From NCBI GenBank assembly GCA_910585435.1, contig CAJUEJ010000012.1, positions 60,650 through 99,706 on the forward strand: a stretch of 39,057 nucleotides of DNA, read 5' to 3'. A program made the position numbers and the translations under genes. The stretch is from an uncultured Hungatella sp. (GTDB lineage: Bacteria; Bacillota; Clostridia; Lachnospirales; Lachnospiraceae). Numbering within the stretch: the stretch's first letter is position 1; each line of letters starts with the position of its first letter. A model generated the notes under the pieces. It made no database searches. It had not been told where the DNA came from and saw only the letters and a program-made list of their open reading frames with translations. Shown piece after piece: positions 6,694-16,274 of this stretch.

Positions 6694-9506
6694 TACCTGT
6701 CTCCTTCCTGAAATGCGGCAAGCAGTTCTTCCACACGCTTCTGCATTTCCCCATTTAGTACCACTCCATACTCTGTGGTGTCTATGTATTCTGCCTGGCA
6801 CTGGAAGCAGAGTAATGCATCCTCCTCCGCCAGATACGGCAGTGTCTGTACCTTCACTGAGGCGCTCAGCTGCTGCTCTGTCCCATCCTGAAGCACCACC
6901 TGGTCGCTGTATACGGTAAAGCGGTATACCTTGGATTTCTTCGTCAAAGTTACTTCCTTTTTAGAGTCACTGTATACGTACCGGTAACCGCAGCAGGTTC
7001 CGATAAGCCGAAGGGGAATATGCTCCGCCGCTTCACCCTTTAATTTCAGGAACACATAGGGATTGCTTTCGTCTACACACTGGTTTAGGAAAATCCGCGC
7101 CAGATTGGCTGCCGGCCGGCTTCCCGACTGTGCCAGACGGTTCATGGCCGCCGTGGCTGCCGCTTTGTCTTTCTGGCTTGCATCGTCAAAGGAGGTTCCC
7201 AGAGCATCTTCCAATATACGCCGGATATCCGCCTCGCTCATTCCAACCGCCGGATTTCCCATGCCTTCCTGACCTGCACCAGCTCCAGTGCCGCTTTCTC
7301 CGGTTCCATCTGCTCCGGTCTGACCGCTTCCATCTTCCCCGGCTCCGTCCGCTCCGGTCTGGCCGCTGCTATCTGTTCCAGTTCCGTCTTCCCCGGTTCC
7401 AGCTCCGTCTGCTCCGGTCTGGCCGCTTCCATCTGCCCCGGTTCCCCTTCCATCGTTCTGACCTCTTCCATCTGCCCCGGTTCCAGTTCCGCTTCCACCG
7501 CTCTGGCCGCTTCCGCCTGCCCCGGTTCCACTTCCATCCGCTCCGCTGCCATCTCCTCCCCTTCCTGTCCCTCCATACAGATCATGAAGGCTGCTTTCCC
7601 TGCTGTCTGCTATGGCTTCATCCACATCTCTCAACAGCCGGGAGCTTCCAGAATCCGCCAGTTTATCTTTAATCTCCGCCAGAGCGCTTTCCGCCCCCAG
7701 AGAGGCCAGCCCATCCAGCATATTTCCAAAACTGTCGTTCCCCTCTGCGTTACCGTCCGCAATCATAGACAGTGCGTCATTCTTCATCTGGCTGATATTA
7801 TTCAGGACCGTATTGTCTCCTGCCTGGTTGGCTGCCTGGGCTTTCTGGGCGCTTGTGCTGGAAGCACTGGACAGAACCCTGTTCAGCTCCTGCTCCTTCG
7901 CCCCAATCTGTTCATCCACCTGGGCGATAAGCGCCTCGTATTTCCTGGCTCCGCTTAAGTTGTTGTCATCCAGGGCATCCGCCTGTTCCGCCAAAAGCTC
8001 TTCCTTCCTGCTTTCCAGCTTCTCCAGCTCAGACTGAAGGCTTTCATCCTCCCCGGATATGGACTTTGCCAGATTCTGGAGCCACAGGATATGGTCGTCA
8101 ACAGTCTCCCTGGCCTTCCCCCTGAAATCATCCTCCGCCGCCTGCCCGTAGAATCCTTCCGCCTGCTCAATCCTCTCATAGATATATGCGGAAGCATCCG
8201 CTGCCGGCTGCCGTTTTACCTTTGCCTGAATCAGATACTGAAACTCAGACTTGGCGCCGTTTACCACAGATTTCTGGTCGTCCAGCACCTGATTTCTGGC
8301 TGCCTGGCTGACCCCGTTGGCCACTGCCGCCTGGTAGGCGCCTCCTGCTCCCTGAGACAGCAGCCGCCGGTATTTATTCTCGGCAGCGCTCAGAAGCTCA
8401 TTCTCCAGAAGCGCCAGCTCCCTGTCCGTATCAGCCATCACATCATCCTGAATGTGATACAGGTCCTGAAGCTCCAACAGCAGCCCCTCCATCTGTCCGC
8501 TCCAGCCGCCAATACCCATGTCTGTCACCTGCATGCTCTTTTCATACTCCGCATTCTTTAAAACCGTATCCCCCTGTTCCAGCATCCTGCCGGAATGTTC
8601 AATATAGCTTTCCTGGCAGCTCTGCATGGCAACGCCCACAGCATCGCTGACATCCATATTTTCTACAAACTGCTGGCCGCTGTAATCACCCTTTTCATAT
8701 CCCTCTCCCGAGCATTTGTTCTTCAGCTTTGTAAGCTCATCCTCCTCAATCTGTGACAGCTGAGAGAAAATCTCCGCCCTCCGCCTCGCATCGATGCGGC
8801 TCATCAGATTGCTGACAATCTCCGCCAGTTCCTTTCTGTCAGAGGCCTGAAGGCTCTCATAACAGCCCTGAAGCCCTGCCAGCTGCTGGTCGCACAAATC
8901 TGTCACATCATTTTGTAATTCCAGCTCAAAAAACTCCCTCAGGATATCGTAGTAATATTTATCCACTCCCGTACTGTCTGATGAAAACTGATTGTCATAC
9001 TGCAGCCGTATAGGCTCCAGCTCCGGAAGGTTGTACAGGTCGTAAGGATCCGGCGTATCGAAAATGCTGACGGCCCCGTCGCTTCTGGCATCCCTGGTGA
9101 TTCCGTCAGCCCCGGTATAACAGGTCACCCACAGAGGAGCCAGCTCCTGAGCCTCCACCATGGTTCCCTGGTCGGAGATATCGGAAAGCCCGGCCGCGTC
9201 GGTGATATCAAACCACGCGCCTCCTGCCAGCTCAGACTTGTAGTACACATTCATCTGATTGGTGTCCGTGGCGCTCTCCATCGCCTTCTCATACAGCTCA
9301 TCCGTCAGGGACTGAGAATGAATCAGGTAGGTTCCGATAAACAGCACAGAATCCTCAATCACATGGGAGGACGCATACTCCTCATAAGTCACTGCCTTAG
9401 ACTCGTCAAAGATAGCGCCTCTGGACATCTGATAGCACAGAATCCCTGCCAGGAAACAGCCGCTAAATATCATTGCCCCTATTTTGGTTTTCCTTCCTGC
9501 TCTCAT
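6693..9506 (-). CDS. Membrane-anchored coiled-coil protein with Gly/Ser/Asp-rich linker, 937 aa
   Basis: The start ATG 9506 overlaps the upstream TGA (ATGA) and follows GGAGGGAAC. The N-terminus (RAGRKTKIGAMIFSGCFLAGILC) is a signal anchor, so the bulk lies outside the membrane. Residues about 190-570 are mostly predicted helical coiled coil (for example SELEKLESRKEELLAEQAD). Residues about 645-747 are a low-complexity GADGSGQTG linker. The last ~180 residues form a compact domain with YSDSKKEVTLTKKSKVYRFT-like strands, a pattern reminiscent of copper-amine-oxidase N-terminal-like wall domains. No enzyme motif is visible. Directly downstream is the CIS cap gene. By position it could be a periplasm/wall-spanning tether or platform for the CIS. 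That is inference only. Confidence 0.85.
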   Translation of the reverse strand: MRAGRKTKIGAMIFSGCFLAGILCYQMSRGAIFDESKAVTYEEYASSHVIEDSVLFIGTYLIHSQSLTDELYEKAMESATDTNQMNVYYKSELAGGAWFDITDAAGLSDISDQGTMVEAQELAPLWVTCYTGADGITRDARSDGAVSIFDTPDPYDLYNLPELEPIRLQYDNQFSSDSTGVDKYYYDILREFFELELQNDVTDLCDQQLAGLQGCYESLQASDRKELAEIVSNLMSRIDARRRAEIFSQLSQIEEDELTKLKNKCSGEGYEKGDYSGQQFVENMDVSDAVGVAMQSCQESYIEHSGRMLEQGDTVLKNAEYEKSMQVTDMGIGGWSGQMEGLLLELQDLYHIQDDVMADTDRELALLENELLSAAENKYRRLLSQGAGGAYQAAVANGVSQAARNQVLDDQKSVVNGAKSEFQYLIQAKVKRQPAADASAYIYERIEQAEGFYGQAAEDDFRGKARETVDDHILWLQNLAKSISGEDESLQSELEKLESRKEELLAEQADALDDNNLSGARKYEALIAQVDEQIGAKEQELNRVLSSASSTSAQKAQAANQAGDNTVLNNISQMKNDALSMIADGNAEGNDSFGNMLDGLASLGAESALAEIKDKLADSGSSRLLRDVDEAIADSRESSLHDLYGGTGRGGDGSGADGSGTGAGGSGQSGGSGTGTGADGRGQNDGRGTGADGSGQTGADGAGTGEDGTGTDSSGQTGADGAGEDGSGQTGADGTGESGTGAGAGQEGMGNPAVGMSEADIRRILEDALGTSFDDASQKDKAAATAAMNRLAQSGSRPAANLARIFLNQCVDESNPYVFLKLKGEAAEHIPLRLIGTCCGYRYVYSDSKKEVTLTKKSKVYRFTVYSDQVVLQDGTEQQLSASVKVQTLPYLAEEDALLCFQCQAEYIDTTEYGVVLNGEMQKRVEELLAAFQEGDR
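7265..7570 (-). repeat. Low-complexity GADGSG-type coding repeats
   Basis: DNA of degenerate 6- to 18-bp units (GGAxCAGAC/GGxGCAGAT types) encodes Gly/Ser/Asp/Thr repeats, residues about 645-747 of the 937-aa protein. It is likely a flexible, wall-spanning linker and prone to slippage, so its length may vary between strains. The opposite strand is also open here, but that is a by-product of composition. Confidence 0.8.
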
Positions 9507-11554
9507 GTTCCCTCCGGATTCTTCATAAGCTTTAAGTTTCTTGTTTCAAAATACCCTGTATATTTCAGTCTGGAATCTTCCCCGTAAAACTCGATAACCA
9601 GCTCCTCCATACTGCCCTGTACCAGCGAAAGATACTTAAATCCTGTCGCTGCAGGAATCAGCGTGTCGCTGACCAGACATTTTCCATCCCCGTTTTTAAT
9701 CAGATAATATCCAATCTCTTCCGACGGGTCCGGCTCCAGCGTGATGGTTACCATTCCGGTGACGCTGTTTGTCTGGCTGGTGTATGTGCCTATCTCCAGC
9801 TTCTCCTGCGCAACCGTGGTATATCCCTTCACAATATTCAAGGGCCCGCTGTACACATCCGGATCTATGATACAGTCATCCACAAAGGTATCCCCGTTGT
9901 AGAACCGCAGCTTCACCTCAGATACATTGTCCTTTGCCAGCCCCAGATGCCGGATGGTCTTGTCAATCTCTGTTCTGCTGCCGATACGGGTCTGGTCGCA
10001 CCACAGCTCAAAATGTGTCACATCCACATCAAAATCATCCGGCAGCCCTACTCCTATGCGGAACTCCTGTTCCTGGATAATAGACTCAATATAATAGTAA
10101 GCGCCGTCCGCATACTCCTCTTCCACATAGCTCTGGCCCCCGTCCCCTGCATTCAGGCTGGCTCCTCCCTCCGTCAAAAGCGCTGTGACACCGCCGCAGG
10201 TCAGCCTGTCAAAGGAATATAAGGTCTGGGAGTAAGATGCAAGAGCGTCAAACATTTCATTCTGCAGATCCTCATAGTCATCCAGAGAAGACTTATACTC
10301 TTTATAAGTCAGTTCCCCCAGGCGGTTCAGGGTCTCATCCGCCTTCAGCCTTTCCCTGGCCGTGTCCACCTCTTCCGCCAGAGCCAGGTAAGCATTCCGC
10401 ATACTGACATAATTGTTAAAGCTGTCTTCCACCTGCTGGGTTAAGGACTGCTTCTCATTATTTTTCTCAAGAAGCGCATCCTGATACTCCAGCGCCGCCT
10501 CATACAGGGCATAAGGCTCATCCTCCACATACCGGATACCCGATATCTGTCCCTTGAACCATTCCTTTGGAATCTTGATAAAAAGAATCCTGATATGGCC
10601 CTGCCACGGCTTATCCACAGCCTTCAGAAATTCCTCATACTTTGCTTTAAACGCCTTCCCGTTAATCTTCTGTCCGGCAATGGCCTGATTCACATATTCC
10701 GATATGTAACCCATCTTATCCCCATACTGCCCTTCCATCAGACTGTAATTGGTCCGAAGAGAAATCAGGCTGGTGGAGGCATTCATGGAGACCTCATAAT
10801 AATTCTCATCCCGGTCCAGAGTATACTGAATCAAATCCTTCAACTGGCTTCTCTGAATCCTGGCATCCACAAAAGGGTTCTCAAACCGATACCCAGTGGT
10901 GATATCCATCCCTATGGAGGTGGACAGCTTTTTCTTGCTGGCCTCCAGCTTTCTTTTATCCGCCGCAATCTTATTGTTCAGGGTCTTGACAGCCTTTTCC
11001 ATGGTGTCGATATCATTCTGCGTGGCCTCCCCCAGCTTCAGGCGCGACCGGTTCTTCTTAAGGGCAGTCTCCATGGCCGAAAGCCTCTGTTCATTGAAGG
11101 AAATGGTATCCGTCAGAACCACAATATCCACATAAAGATTGGAGATATTCTCATAGACCTCCAGAACCTGGTCTGTCATCTTATGCTTCACCGTGTCAAT
11201 CTCTGACTGAATCTGAATGGGTTTAAACTGAAACTCATAAGCCTCCGACAAATCCGGCTTCTCCGGAAATTTAAAGGAAAGAAGAGGCGTCCAGCGGAAT
11301 GTGGACATGTTTTTCTGCTTCAGCTTGATGGACTTGACCGCCTGCTTTAAAGATACCTCTTTTACCTGAAGCTGGCTTTCCAGCTTCTCATAAGCCGGGC
11401 TGTTGGCAAGTCCTGTTTTCTTTGCCATATCCAGGGTCAGGAGACGCTCTCCTGCTGCCTGGCTTTCTATCCGTCCCCTTCCCAGTAAGGAGCTGATAAG
11501 CACAGCCGCCATAAGAATGGGAATCAGACCTGTCGCCAATCCACGTTTTCTCAT
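9503..11554 (-). CDS. Exported TolC-like (OEP-type) coiled-coil protein with C-terminal beta domain
   Basis: 683 aa from ATG 11554; a TTG at 11560, closer to the GAGGGG site, would add two residues. A signal peptide covers residues 4-24, with an AxA-like region near 32-35. Two long helical-hairpin repeats follow the outer-membrane efflux protein pattern. The first ends RSRLKLGEATQNDIDTMEKA (about 169-188) then SKKKLSTSIG. The second has SMRNAYLALAEEVDTARERL then NRLGELTYKEY and a closing SYSQTLYSF. About 200 C-terminal residues form a separate beta-rich region. TolC/OEP proteins form channels in Gram-negative outer membranes, but the surrounding genome looks Gram-positive, so a TolC-type channel seems out of place. 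It may form an alpha-barrel or a coiled-coil scaffold across the wall. The stop overlaps the next gene. Confidence 0.85.
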   Translation of the reverse strand: MRKRGLATGLIPILMAAVLISSLLGRGRIESQAAGERLLTLDMAKKTGLANSPAYEKLESQLQVKEVSLKQAVKSIKLKQKNMSTFRWTPLLSFKFPEKPDLSEAYEFQFKPIQIQSEIDTVKHKMTDQVLEVYENISNLYVDIVVLTDTISFNEQRLSAMETALKKNRSRLKLGEATQNDIDTMEKAVKTLNNKIAADKRKLEASKKKLSTSIGMDITTGYRFENPFVDARIQRSQLKDLIQYTLDRDENYYEVSMNASTSLISLRTNYSLMEGQYGDKMGYISEYVNQAIAGQKINGKAFKAKYEEFLKAVDKPWQGHIRILFIKIPKEWFKGQISGIRYVEDEPYALYEAALEYQDALLEKNNEKQSLTQQVEDSFNNYVSMRNAYLALAEEVDTARERLKADETLNRLGELTYKEYKSSLDDYEDLQNEMFDALASYSQTLYSFDRLTCGGVTALLTEGGASLNAGDGGQSYVEEEYADGAYYYIESIIQEQEFRIGVGLPDDFDVDVTHFELWCDQTRIGSRTEIDKTIRHLGLAKDNVSEVKLRFYNGDTFVDDCIIDPDVYSGPLNIVKGYTTVAQEKLEIGTYTSQTNSVTGMVTITLEPDPSEEIGYYLIKNGDGKCLVSDTLIPAATGFKYLSLVQGSMEELVIEFYGEDSRLKYTGYFETRNLKLMKNPEGT

Positions 11555-11562
11555 GCCCAAGC

Positions 11563-12786
11563 TTACCCCTCTTCTTTCTCAATGGAATAGAAGGAGAATT
11601 CGCCTCCCCTATCCTGACAGATAAAGGTATAAATCAGTCCGTCCCTGCGGAACGAATAGATATAAACCGTATAAGCAACATCAAAATCCTCCACCACCAG
11701 GTAATCGTCATACTCAGTGGAAAGCTCCATCTCCACTTTCTTCTGGCCGCTGTTTCGGTTGTCCGCCATCCAGTTGATGGCCACAGCCTCCGGCATGTTT
11801 ACCTCAGAATTGCCCTGATAATCCTCGGTCCCGAAGAATTTCTTCAGCTCCTCCACAGTTGTCAGAACTTTCCCTCCGGCGCCGAAGGAATCCTTACATA
11901 CCAGGACTCTGTCCACAGACATCTCATCATCCAGGGTCTGGCTGTCGCCCCATCCGGTGTACATGGCGTCAATGTCTTCCAGGATAACCGCAAAATTAGC
12001 CTCATCCTCATACAAAGTCCTTTTTCCTTTGTAGACATCCGCCACCTCTGACACCTTTTTCCCCAAAAGGCTGCCGTACAGAAGCTCATCCTGGCTGAAG
12101 CTTCCGGTGTAGATTAAATTACTTCCATTATCATACAGCTTGCCGTTTCCATCCTTTTTCCCCAGGGCAAATTCCCCTTCATAGGCAAGGCTGCCGTTGT
12201 CCCGGTATAATTTCCCATTGCCGTCAAACAAATTCTCCTGAAAATTGCCAGTATACATCACAATACCGCTGTCATAATACCTGGTGCCATTTCCCTGATA
12301 CATGTTCTTATCAAAATTCCCCTGATAGACCACAACCCCTGCCGGGTTGTACAAGGTACCATAGCCTGTGACAGCTCCGTCCTTTACATCCCCCTCATAG
12401 GCCAGGTAGCCGGATTTTCCCCGGATCCGGACTCTCTCATCCGCAAAGCGCAACAAAACCGAGTCATAATCATAGGTTTTTATCCCCTCCGCCCTGGCTG
12501 AGGCCAGGGTGCCGTGAACACTGTACAGATAATAGATGCTCAAAACTCCGATTACCACCAGAACAGCCATTGCCAGCCTTCTGCTGACCAGCCATCCGAA
12601 AACCGAATAATAGTCTCTCTTGTGTCTTGGCCGGACGTCCAGCAATGAGGTGAAAAAATCACGGATTTTGGAAATTCCCCTGGTACGGATAAAATTCCAG
12701 CTGGTCCACATCTTCACCTTTGTGACAAAAGGTGTAATTTTGGCTTTGGCTGATGCCAGCAGGACTCTGAACAGATTATCACCCAC
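11563..12786 (-). CDS. Membrane-anchored MORN-repeat protein
   Basis: 407 aa. GTG start at 12786 with AGGAGG nine bases upstream. A short cytoplasmic N-terminus is followed by one transmembrane helix (about residues 69-90, LAMAVLVVIGVLSIYYLYSV). Four to five MORN-type repeats follow (YEGDVKDG..GYGTLY, YQGNFDKN..GNGTRYY, YTGNFQEN..GNGKLY, YEGEFALG..GNGKLY, YTGSF), about residues 128-235. The C-terminal ~170 residues are an unrecognised beta-rich domain with no enzyme motif. MORN repeats usually serve as scaffolds for proteins or lipids. In this operon it is likely an extracytoplasmic scaffold of the CIS membrane module. It overlaps the start region of the TolC-like gene. Confidence 0.88.
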   Translation of the reverse strand: MGDNLFRVLLASAKAKITPFVTKVKMWTSWNFIRTRGISKIRDFFTSLLDVRPRHKRDYYSVFGWLVSRRLAMAVLVVIGVLSIYYLYSVHGTLASARAEGIKTYDYDSVLLRFADERVRIRGKSGYLAYEGDVKDGAVTGYGTLYNPAGVVVYQGNFDKNMYQGNGTRYYDSGIVMYTGNFQENLFDGNGKLYRDNGSLAYEGEFALGKKDGNGKLYDNGSNLIYTGSFSQDELLYGSLLGKKVSEVADVYKGKRTLYEDEANFAVILEDIDAMYTGWGDSQTLDDEMSVDRVLVCKDSFGAGGKVLTTVEELKKFFGTEDYQGNSEVNMPEAVAINWMADNRNSGQKKVEMELSTEYDDYLVVEDFDVAYTVYIYSFRRDGLIYTFICQDRGGEFSFYSIEKEEG

Positions 12787-12894
12787 AGGCCCGGACCTCC
12801 TTTCTTAACCTTGAGCACTCTCAGAAACTCCCTTGCCCCCATCTTTGAAACATACTGGGCCAAAAGAGTTTCCAAAAACCCTCATCTTCTATCC

Positions 12895-15333
12895 TTACTG
12901 CTCCCAGTACAGTCTGCAGATATCTCCCTCCACATGTACCTGGTTCAGATAATTCTCACAGGTAAACAGATACCATTTTGCCATGGCGTCCTCCGGATTC
13001 TCCTTAAGCACATCGGAAAATGTGCTTCTCGCCAGGTAAAAATCATGCTGATAGAAAAGCTCCAGCCCCTTCTGGAACCTGGTGTCTGTCTCCTCCTTAA
13101 GCCTTCTCTGGGCCAGCACACAGGCATCCAAAGCCTCATACAGCCGCAGCCTCTCCCCTGTATCGGCAATGAGGATATACCCGATATACCGAAAAGCCCC
13201 GTCATAATTCTCCCGGTTCTTTACATCCTCCGTAAGCACCAGGTTCAGCCCCATGCTCTGGAACCACCGGGCATACTGTTCAATCTCCTTAATCTCCCGG
13301 GACAAAAGGAATGGAAAGCTCTGCTGGTCCGTTCCTGCCACCCCATATACATACTGGGCATAATGGAGAAAAGTACTGGTTCTCAGCCCCTCCAGGGTTT
13401 TCTCTTCGTAGAATTCATGCATCAGCCCGGTTCCGAAATCCACCGTATTCCTGGATTCCTCCAGAAACAGAACCTTAAGCAGGGTTAAATCGCTGTGCCC
13501 TGATACGAAAAATCCTCCGCCTTCCTCCTTGTGCTTCTCAATCAGTGTGATAAACCGGTTCATAATATTGGCAGACTCCCGGTTCCTGTCCCCCGGCTCT
13601 GTGGAGGAAACGAATGCCACCGTTCCGTGAAGCAGAACCATATCGCCGCCCTTTACCTCGGTGATGGAATCCTTGCCCAGAATCTTCTCAATATTTTTCG
13701 GCGCAAACCGATAGCATGACTCAAAAATCCGATATTTGGTGTAATTAATGCGGCTGATGGTCTTTTTGATCTCAAGCAGGCTGTTCCACATAAAATCCAC
13801 GTCTTTTCCGTGAACCGCCTTTTTGGCCACATTCATCTGTCCGCCTGCCACCGCTTCCATGGCCTTTGCCAGCCTTTTCAGCTCTCTTCCCTGAAGCACC
13901 AGCAGACTGATGCTGACCACGCTTCCTATAAGGAAAATAATCTCCGCATAGATAAGATACCCTCTGCTGCCGTGTCTGTTTGTTCCGGATAAATCCTCTC
14001 TCCTGGTAATCCCCATCAGCAGATACTCCGGAGAAAGCCCCTCCGATGCGGCGGCTCCCAGCACCTGGTATGCCTCTCCGTCGATTCTCATCACCATGCT
14101 GGACTTCTGTCCCTCAGCCAGCCCATCTACCAGCTTCCTTGTACCGGCCACATACACATCCTCAAACCGCTGTCCATTGAAGCCGCTGGCGCTGGCCAGC
14201 ACCTTATGGTCGCTGCTCCGCACAAGGCAGATATCCGTAAACACCTGGGAAATCCCGTCCAGATCCACAAAGCCGGACAGCCGGTTCCTCAGGGCATAGT
14301 ACTCTCTGCTGTCATAAAAATCTTCCTCCTCCACCCCCAGCTTTACCGGGCTGCCGATCTCCTCCGCCAGAGCCTGTACGTAATAGAAGCCAAAGCGCTC
14401 TGCCTCCTGCTCCTTTGCCTTCTCCTGAACCCTGGGGATCTGAACTGCCCCGGCTGCGGTAATCGCCAGCAGAACCGCCTCCACAATGGCTATGGTATAA
14501 CTTGTATGGTTCCGGTTCCTAAGCATGAGAAACGTAAGCAGCAAGCCTGCATATCCCATGAGAAGAAGCTGGATATAGATGGTAAACCGCTGCTGCCGAA
14601 GCTTCATCAGCTGCACAGCACTCAACTTCCGGCCCAGAAATGCACTGGTGACCTCTTGCGGCCTTTCAAAATTCTCCACTCCCGTCCCATCGTCTCTGCG
14701 GACCAGAAGTTCTTTATCCTCATATCTTGCCTCCACGAAAAGCCTTCCCTCTTCGCAGGAGACAAGCTGGTAAAGCTTCACCTCCAGAATCTCCGGCCCT
14801 TCTTCTCCATCGTCCAGAGACAGCTCCGTCATCTCAGCTTTATCTACAAAATAGACTCCTGCCTCCTCACCGCCTTCCAGAACCAGAGTCAGGTAGAAAC
14901 CGTCCTTCTCCACCCGGAAGCCTGTAAGCACGCCGTCCTTTGCCATGTGCAGCACAGGGGATGCCGCCGCAGGAAGCGCCTGGTCATCAAACCTGACAAT
15001 CCGGTAATCGGTCACCGTCTCATCCCCTGAAGTCCTGGTTGAGAGAAGGACAGCATAAAGCCCCTCCTCATAATCCAGCTTCCCAAACACGCTTCCCGGC
15101 TCAAACGAACCGCTTCTCCATACTTTTTTCACCGTTCCCCGGGGATCTGACACATAGAGAATCCCTTCGTTGTCTATATTCTCCGCCAGATATACGTTAT
15201 TTTCTGCCGCACAGCCATCATGACAGGAGGAAACCCTCCGCTGCCTGCTCCATGACAGACCATCTGCAAAGGCCAGTGCGGTTATCAAAAGCATCCACAC
15301 AAAGGCCACTATATATGGAATCCGTCTTCTCAT
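12895..15333 (-). CDS. Membrane protein with degenerate class III nucleotidyl cyclase domain and TPR
   Basis: 812 aa. ATG 15333, GGAGG upstream. Layout: signal/TM (6-23), an extracytoplasmic beta domain (about 40-240), two TMs (about 250-271 and 279-300), a Cache-like sensor region (about 310-450), a TM (459-480), a HAMP-like helix, then a cyclase-fold domain (about 535-737) and C-terminal TPR-like helices (ETDTRFQKGLELFYQHDF..., 749-795). The cyclase region keeps the family shape (YRFAPKNIEKILG; THY-type FLHYAQYVYGVAG; FRYIGYILIADTGERLRLYEAL). However, the metal-binding Asp position reads LLHGTVAFVSS instead of a DIRGFT-like motif, and the second Asp site is also absent. It is therefore probably a non-catalytic sensor or scaffold. 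It sits next to a pseudokinase-like protein. Confidence 0.85.
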   Translation of the reverse strand: MRRRIPYIVAFVWMLLITALAFADGLSWSRQRRVSSCHDGCAAENNVYLAENIDNEGILYVSDPRGTVKKVWRSGSFEPGSVFGKLDYEEGLYAVLLSTRTSGDETVTDYRIVRFDDQALPAAASPVLHMAKDGVLTGFRVEKDGFYLTLVLEGGEEAGVYFVDKAEMTELSLDDGEEGPEILEVKLYQLVSCEEGRLFVEARYEDKELLVRRDDGTGVENFERPQEVTSAFLGRKLSAVQLMKLRQQRFTIYIQLLLMGYAGLLLTFLMLRNRNHTSYTIAIVEAVLLAITAAGAVQIPRVQEKAKEQEAERFGFYYVQALAEEIGSPVKLGVEEEDFYDSREYYALRNRLSGFVDLDGISQVFTDICLVRSSDHKVLASASGFNGQRFEDVYVAGTRKLVDGLAEGQKSSMVMRIDGEAYQVLGAAASEGLSPEYLLMGITRREDLSGTNRHGSRGYLIYAEIIFLIGSVVSISLLVLQGRELKRLAKAMEAVAGGQMNVAKKAVHGKDVDFMWNSLLEIKKTISRINYTKYRIFESCYRFAPKNIEKILGKDSITEVKGGDMVLLHGTVAFVSSTEPGDRNRESANIMNRFITLIEKHKEEGGGFFVSGHSDLTLLKVLFLEESRNTVDFGTGLMHEFYEEKTLEGLRTSTFLHYAQYVYGVAGTDQQSFPFLLSREIKEIEQYARWFQSMGLNLVLTEDVKNRENYDGAFRYIGYILIADTGERLRLYEALDACVLAQRRLKEETDTRFQKGLELFYQHDFYLARSTFSDVLKENPEDAMAKWYLFTCENYLNQVHVEGDICRLYWEQ

Positions 15334-15381
15334 TCCTTTTGTCCTCCGTTGACAGCAGTCCTATTCTTCTTGCTGCCTGTA

Positions 15382-16227
15382 TCATCTAAGCAGCGATTCC
15401 GTACCAATGGTCTTGAATCCGTTAAACAAAAGACGCAGCCACGGAATATCCCCAAACAGCAGCTGGGAAATCAGAGACACCAGCGCCAGGATGGCAAGAA
15501 ACAGGCAGATACACAAAAGCAGCCGGAACAGGCCGTCCTGCCTCCGCACAAACCAGGCTTTGATCCGTTTCCTGATCCCCCTTTTTTTCTTGGGAACCGC
15601 GGTAATCCTGATATCCTTGTAAAGCTCCGTAAACCGGTCATAGCTTTTTCTGGAAATCTTCTTCTCCAAAAGCCTGTAGCTGAATGCCTTCTGGGATGCC
15701 TTGGGCCTTAACAGCTCTCTTAAAATAGAGGCACAGGCAACCGCACAATCCCGCTGTGTCTTCTCCGGATCCAGCTGGGCCAAATCCACCTGATAGCTGA
15801 AATACACCGTGTGGTCCTTGGACAGGTGCAGCTGCTCCTGCTTTAAAAGCAGATAAAGGATAGGATAAGGCAGATTGGAGGTGATGCAGGTCATAATCAC
15901 ATTGATGCATATGGACTCACATTCCGCCAGCGTATAACTTTCTCCCATATAGAAATCCCGAAGAGGCCGTTCCTGCTTGTACTCAAAGGCCATGCACAGA
16001 GCCCCTCTGTCGGAAAAGCTGTCTATGTAGGAATCCTGAGCCGACATACCTGCCTGCTGAAACACCTCAAGATACTTCTTGGCGATCTGATGTTCCTTTA
16101 TCACCAGCAATGTATACAGATTCCCGGCAGACGTATTCAAATCCTGACAAATCAAAATATCATTGATATCGCTTTCCTTCACAATGCGGACACATTCCAA
16201 CTTCATCCTCTGCGATTGATAGAACAT
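15382..16227 (-). CDS. Pseudokinase-like protein with C-terminal transmembrane helix
   Basis: 281 aa. ATG 16227, AAGGAG ten bases upstream. Residues about 20-190 have the rhythm of a kinase-like fold: a lone Lys in YTLLVIKEHQIAKKYLEVF, a hinge-like CMAFEYKQERPLRDFY, and LLLKQEQLHLSKDHTVYFSY where a catalytic loop and beta-hairpin would be. The HRD and DFG residues are missing, so no catalysis is expected. A basic stretch (KKKRGIRKRIKAWFVRR) precedes one TM helix (about 232-258), followed by a short exterior tail. The topology is like EssB/YukC of type VII secretion, though I cannot claim homology. Likely a cytoplasmic adaptor of the CIS membrane module. The fold is an inference from pattern. 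Confidence 0.75.
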   Translation of the reverse strand: MFYQSQRMKLECVRIVKESDINDILICQDLNTSAGNLYTLLVIKEHQIAKKYLEVFQQAGMSAQDSYIDSFSDRGALCMAFEYKQERPLRDFYMGESYTLAECESICINVIMTCITSNLPYPILYLLLKQEQLHLSKDHTVYFSYQVDLAQLDPEKTQRDCAVACASILRELLRPKASQKAFSYRLLEKKISRKSYDRFTELYKDIRITAVPKKKRGIRKRIKAWFVRRQDGLFRLLLCICLFLAILALVSLISQLLFGDIPWLRLLFNGFKTIGTESLLR

Positions 16228-16274
16228 ACCTGCCAGTCTCCTTCTACAACATAATTATCCCCTCGGTCTCTCAG

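Noticed and set aside
7130..7672. 180-codon plus-strand frame in the Gly-rich repeat region
   Set aside because: It is antisense to the low-complexity linker of the 937-aa gene and encodes only composition-driven repeats.
12895..15333. Active adenylate/guanylate cyclase
   Set aside because: Both metal-binding Asp positions are replaced, so the fold is called degenerate.
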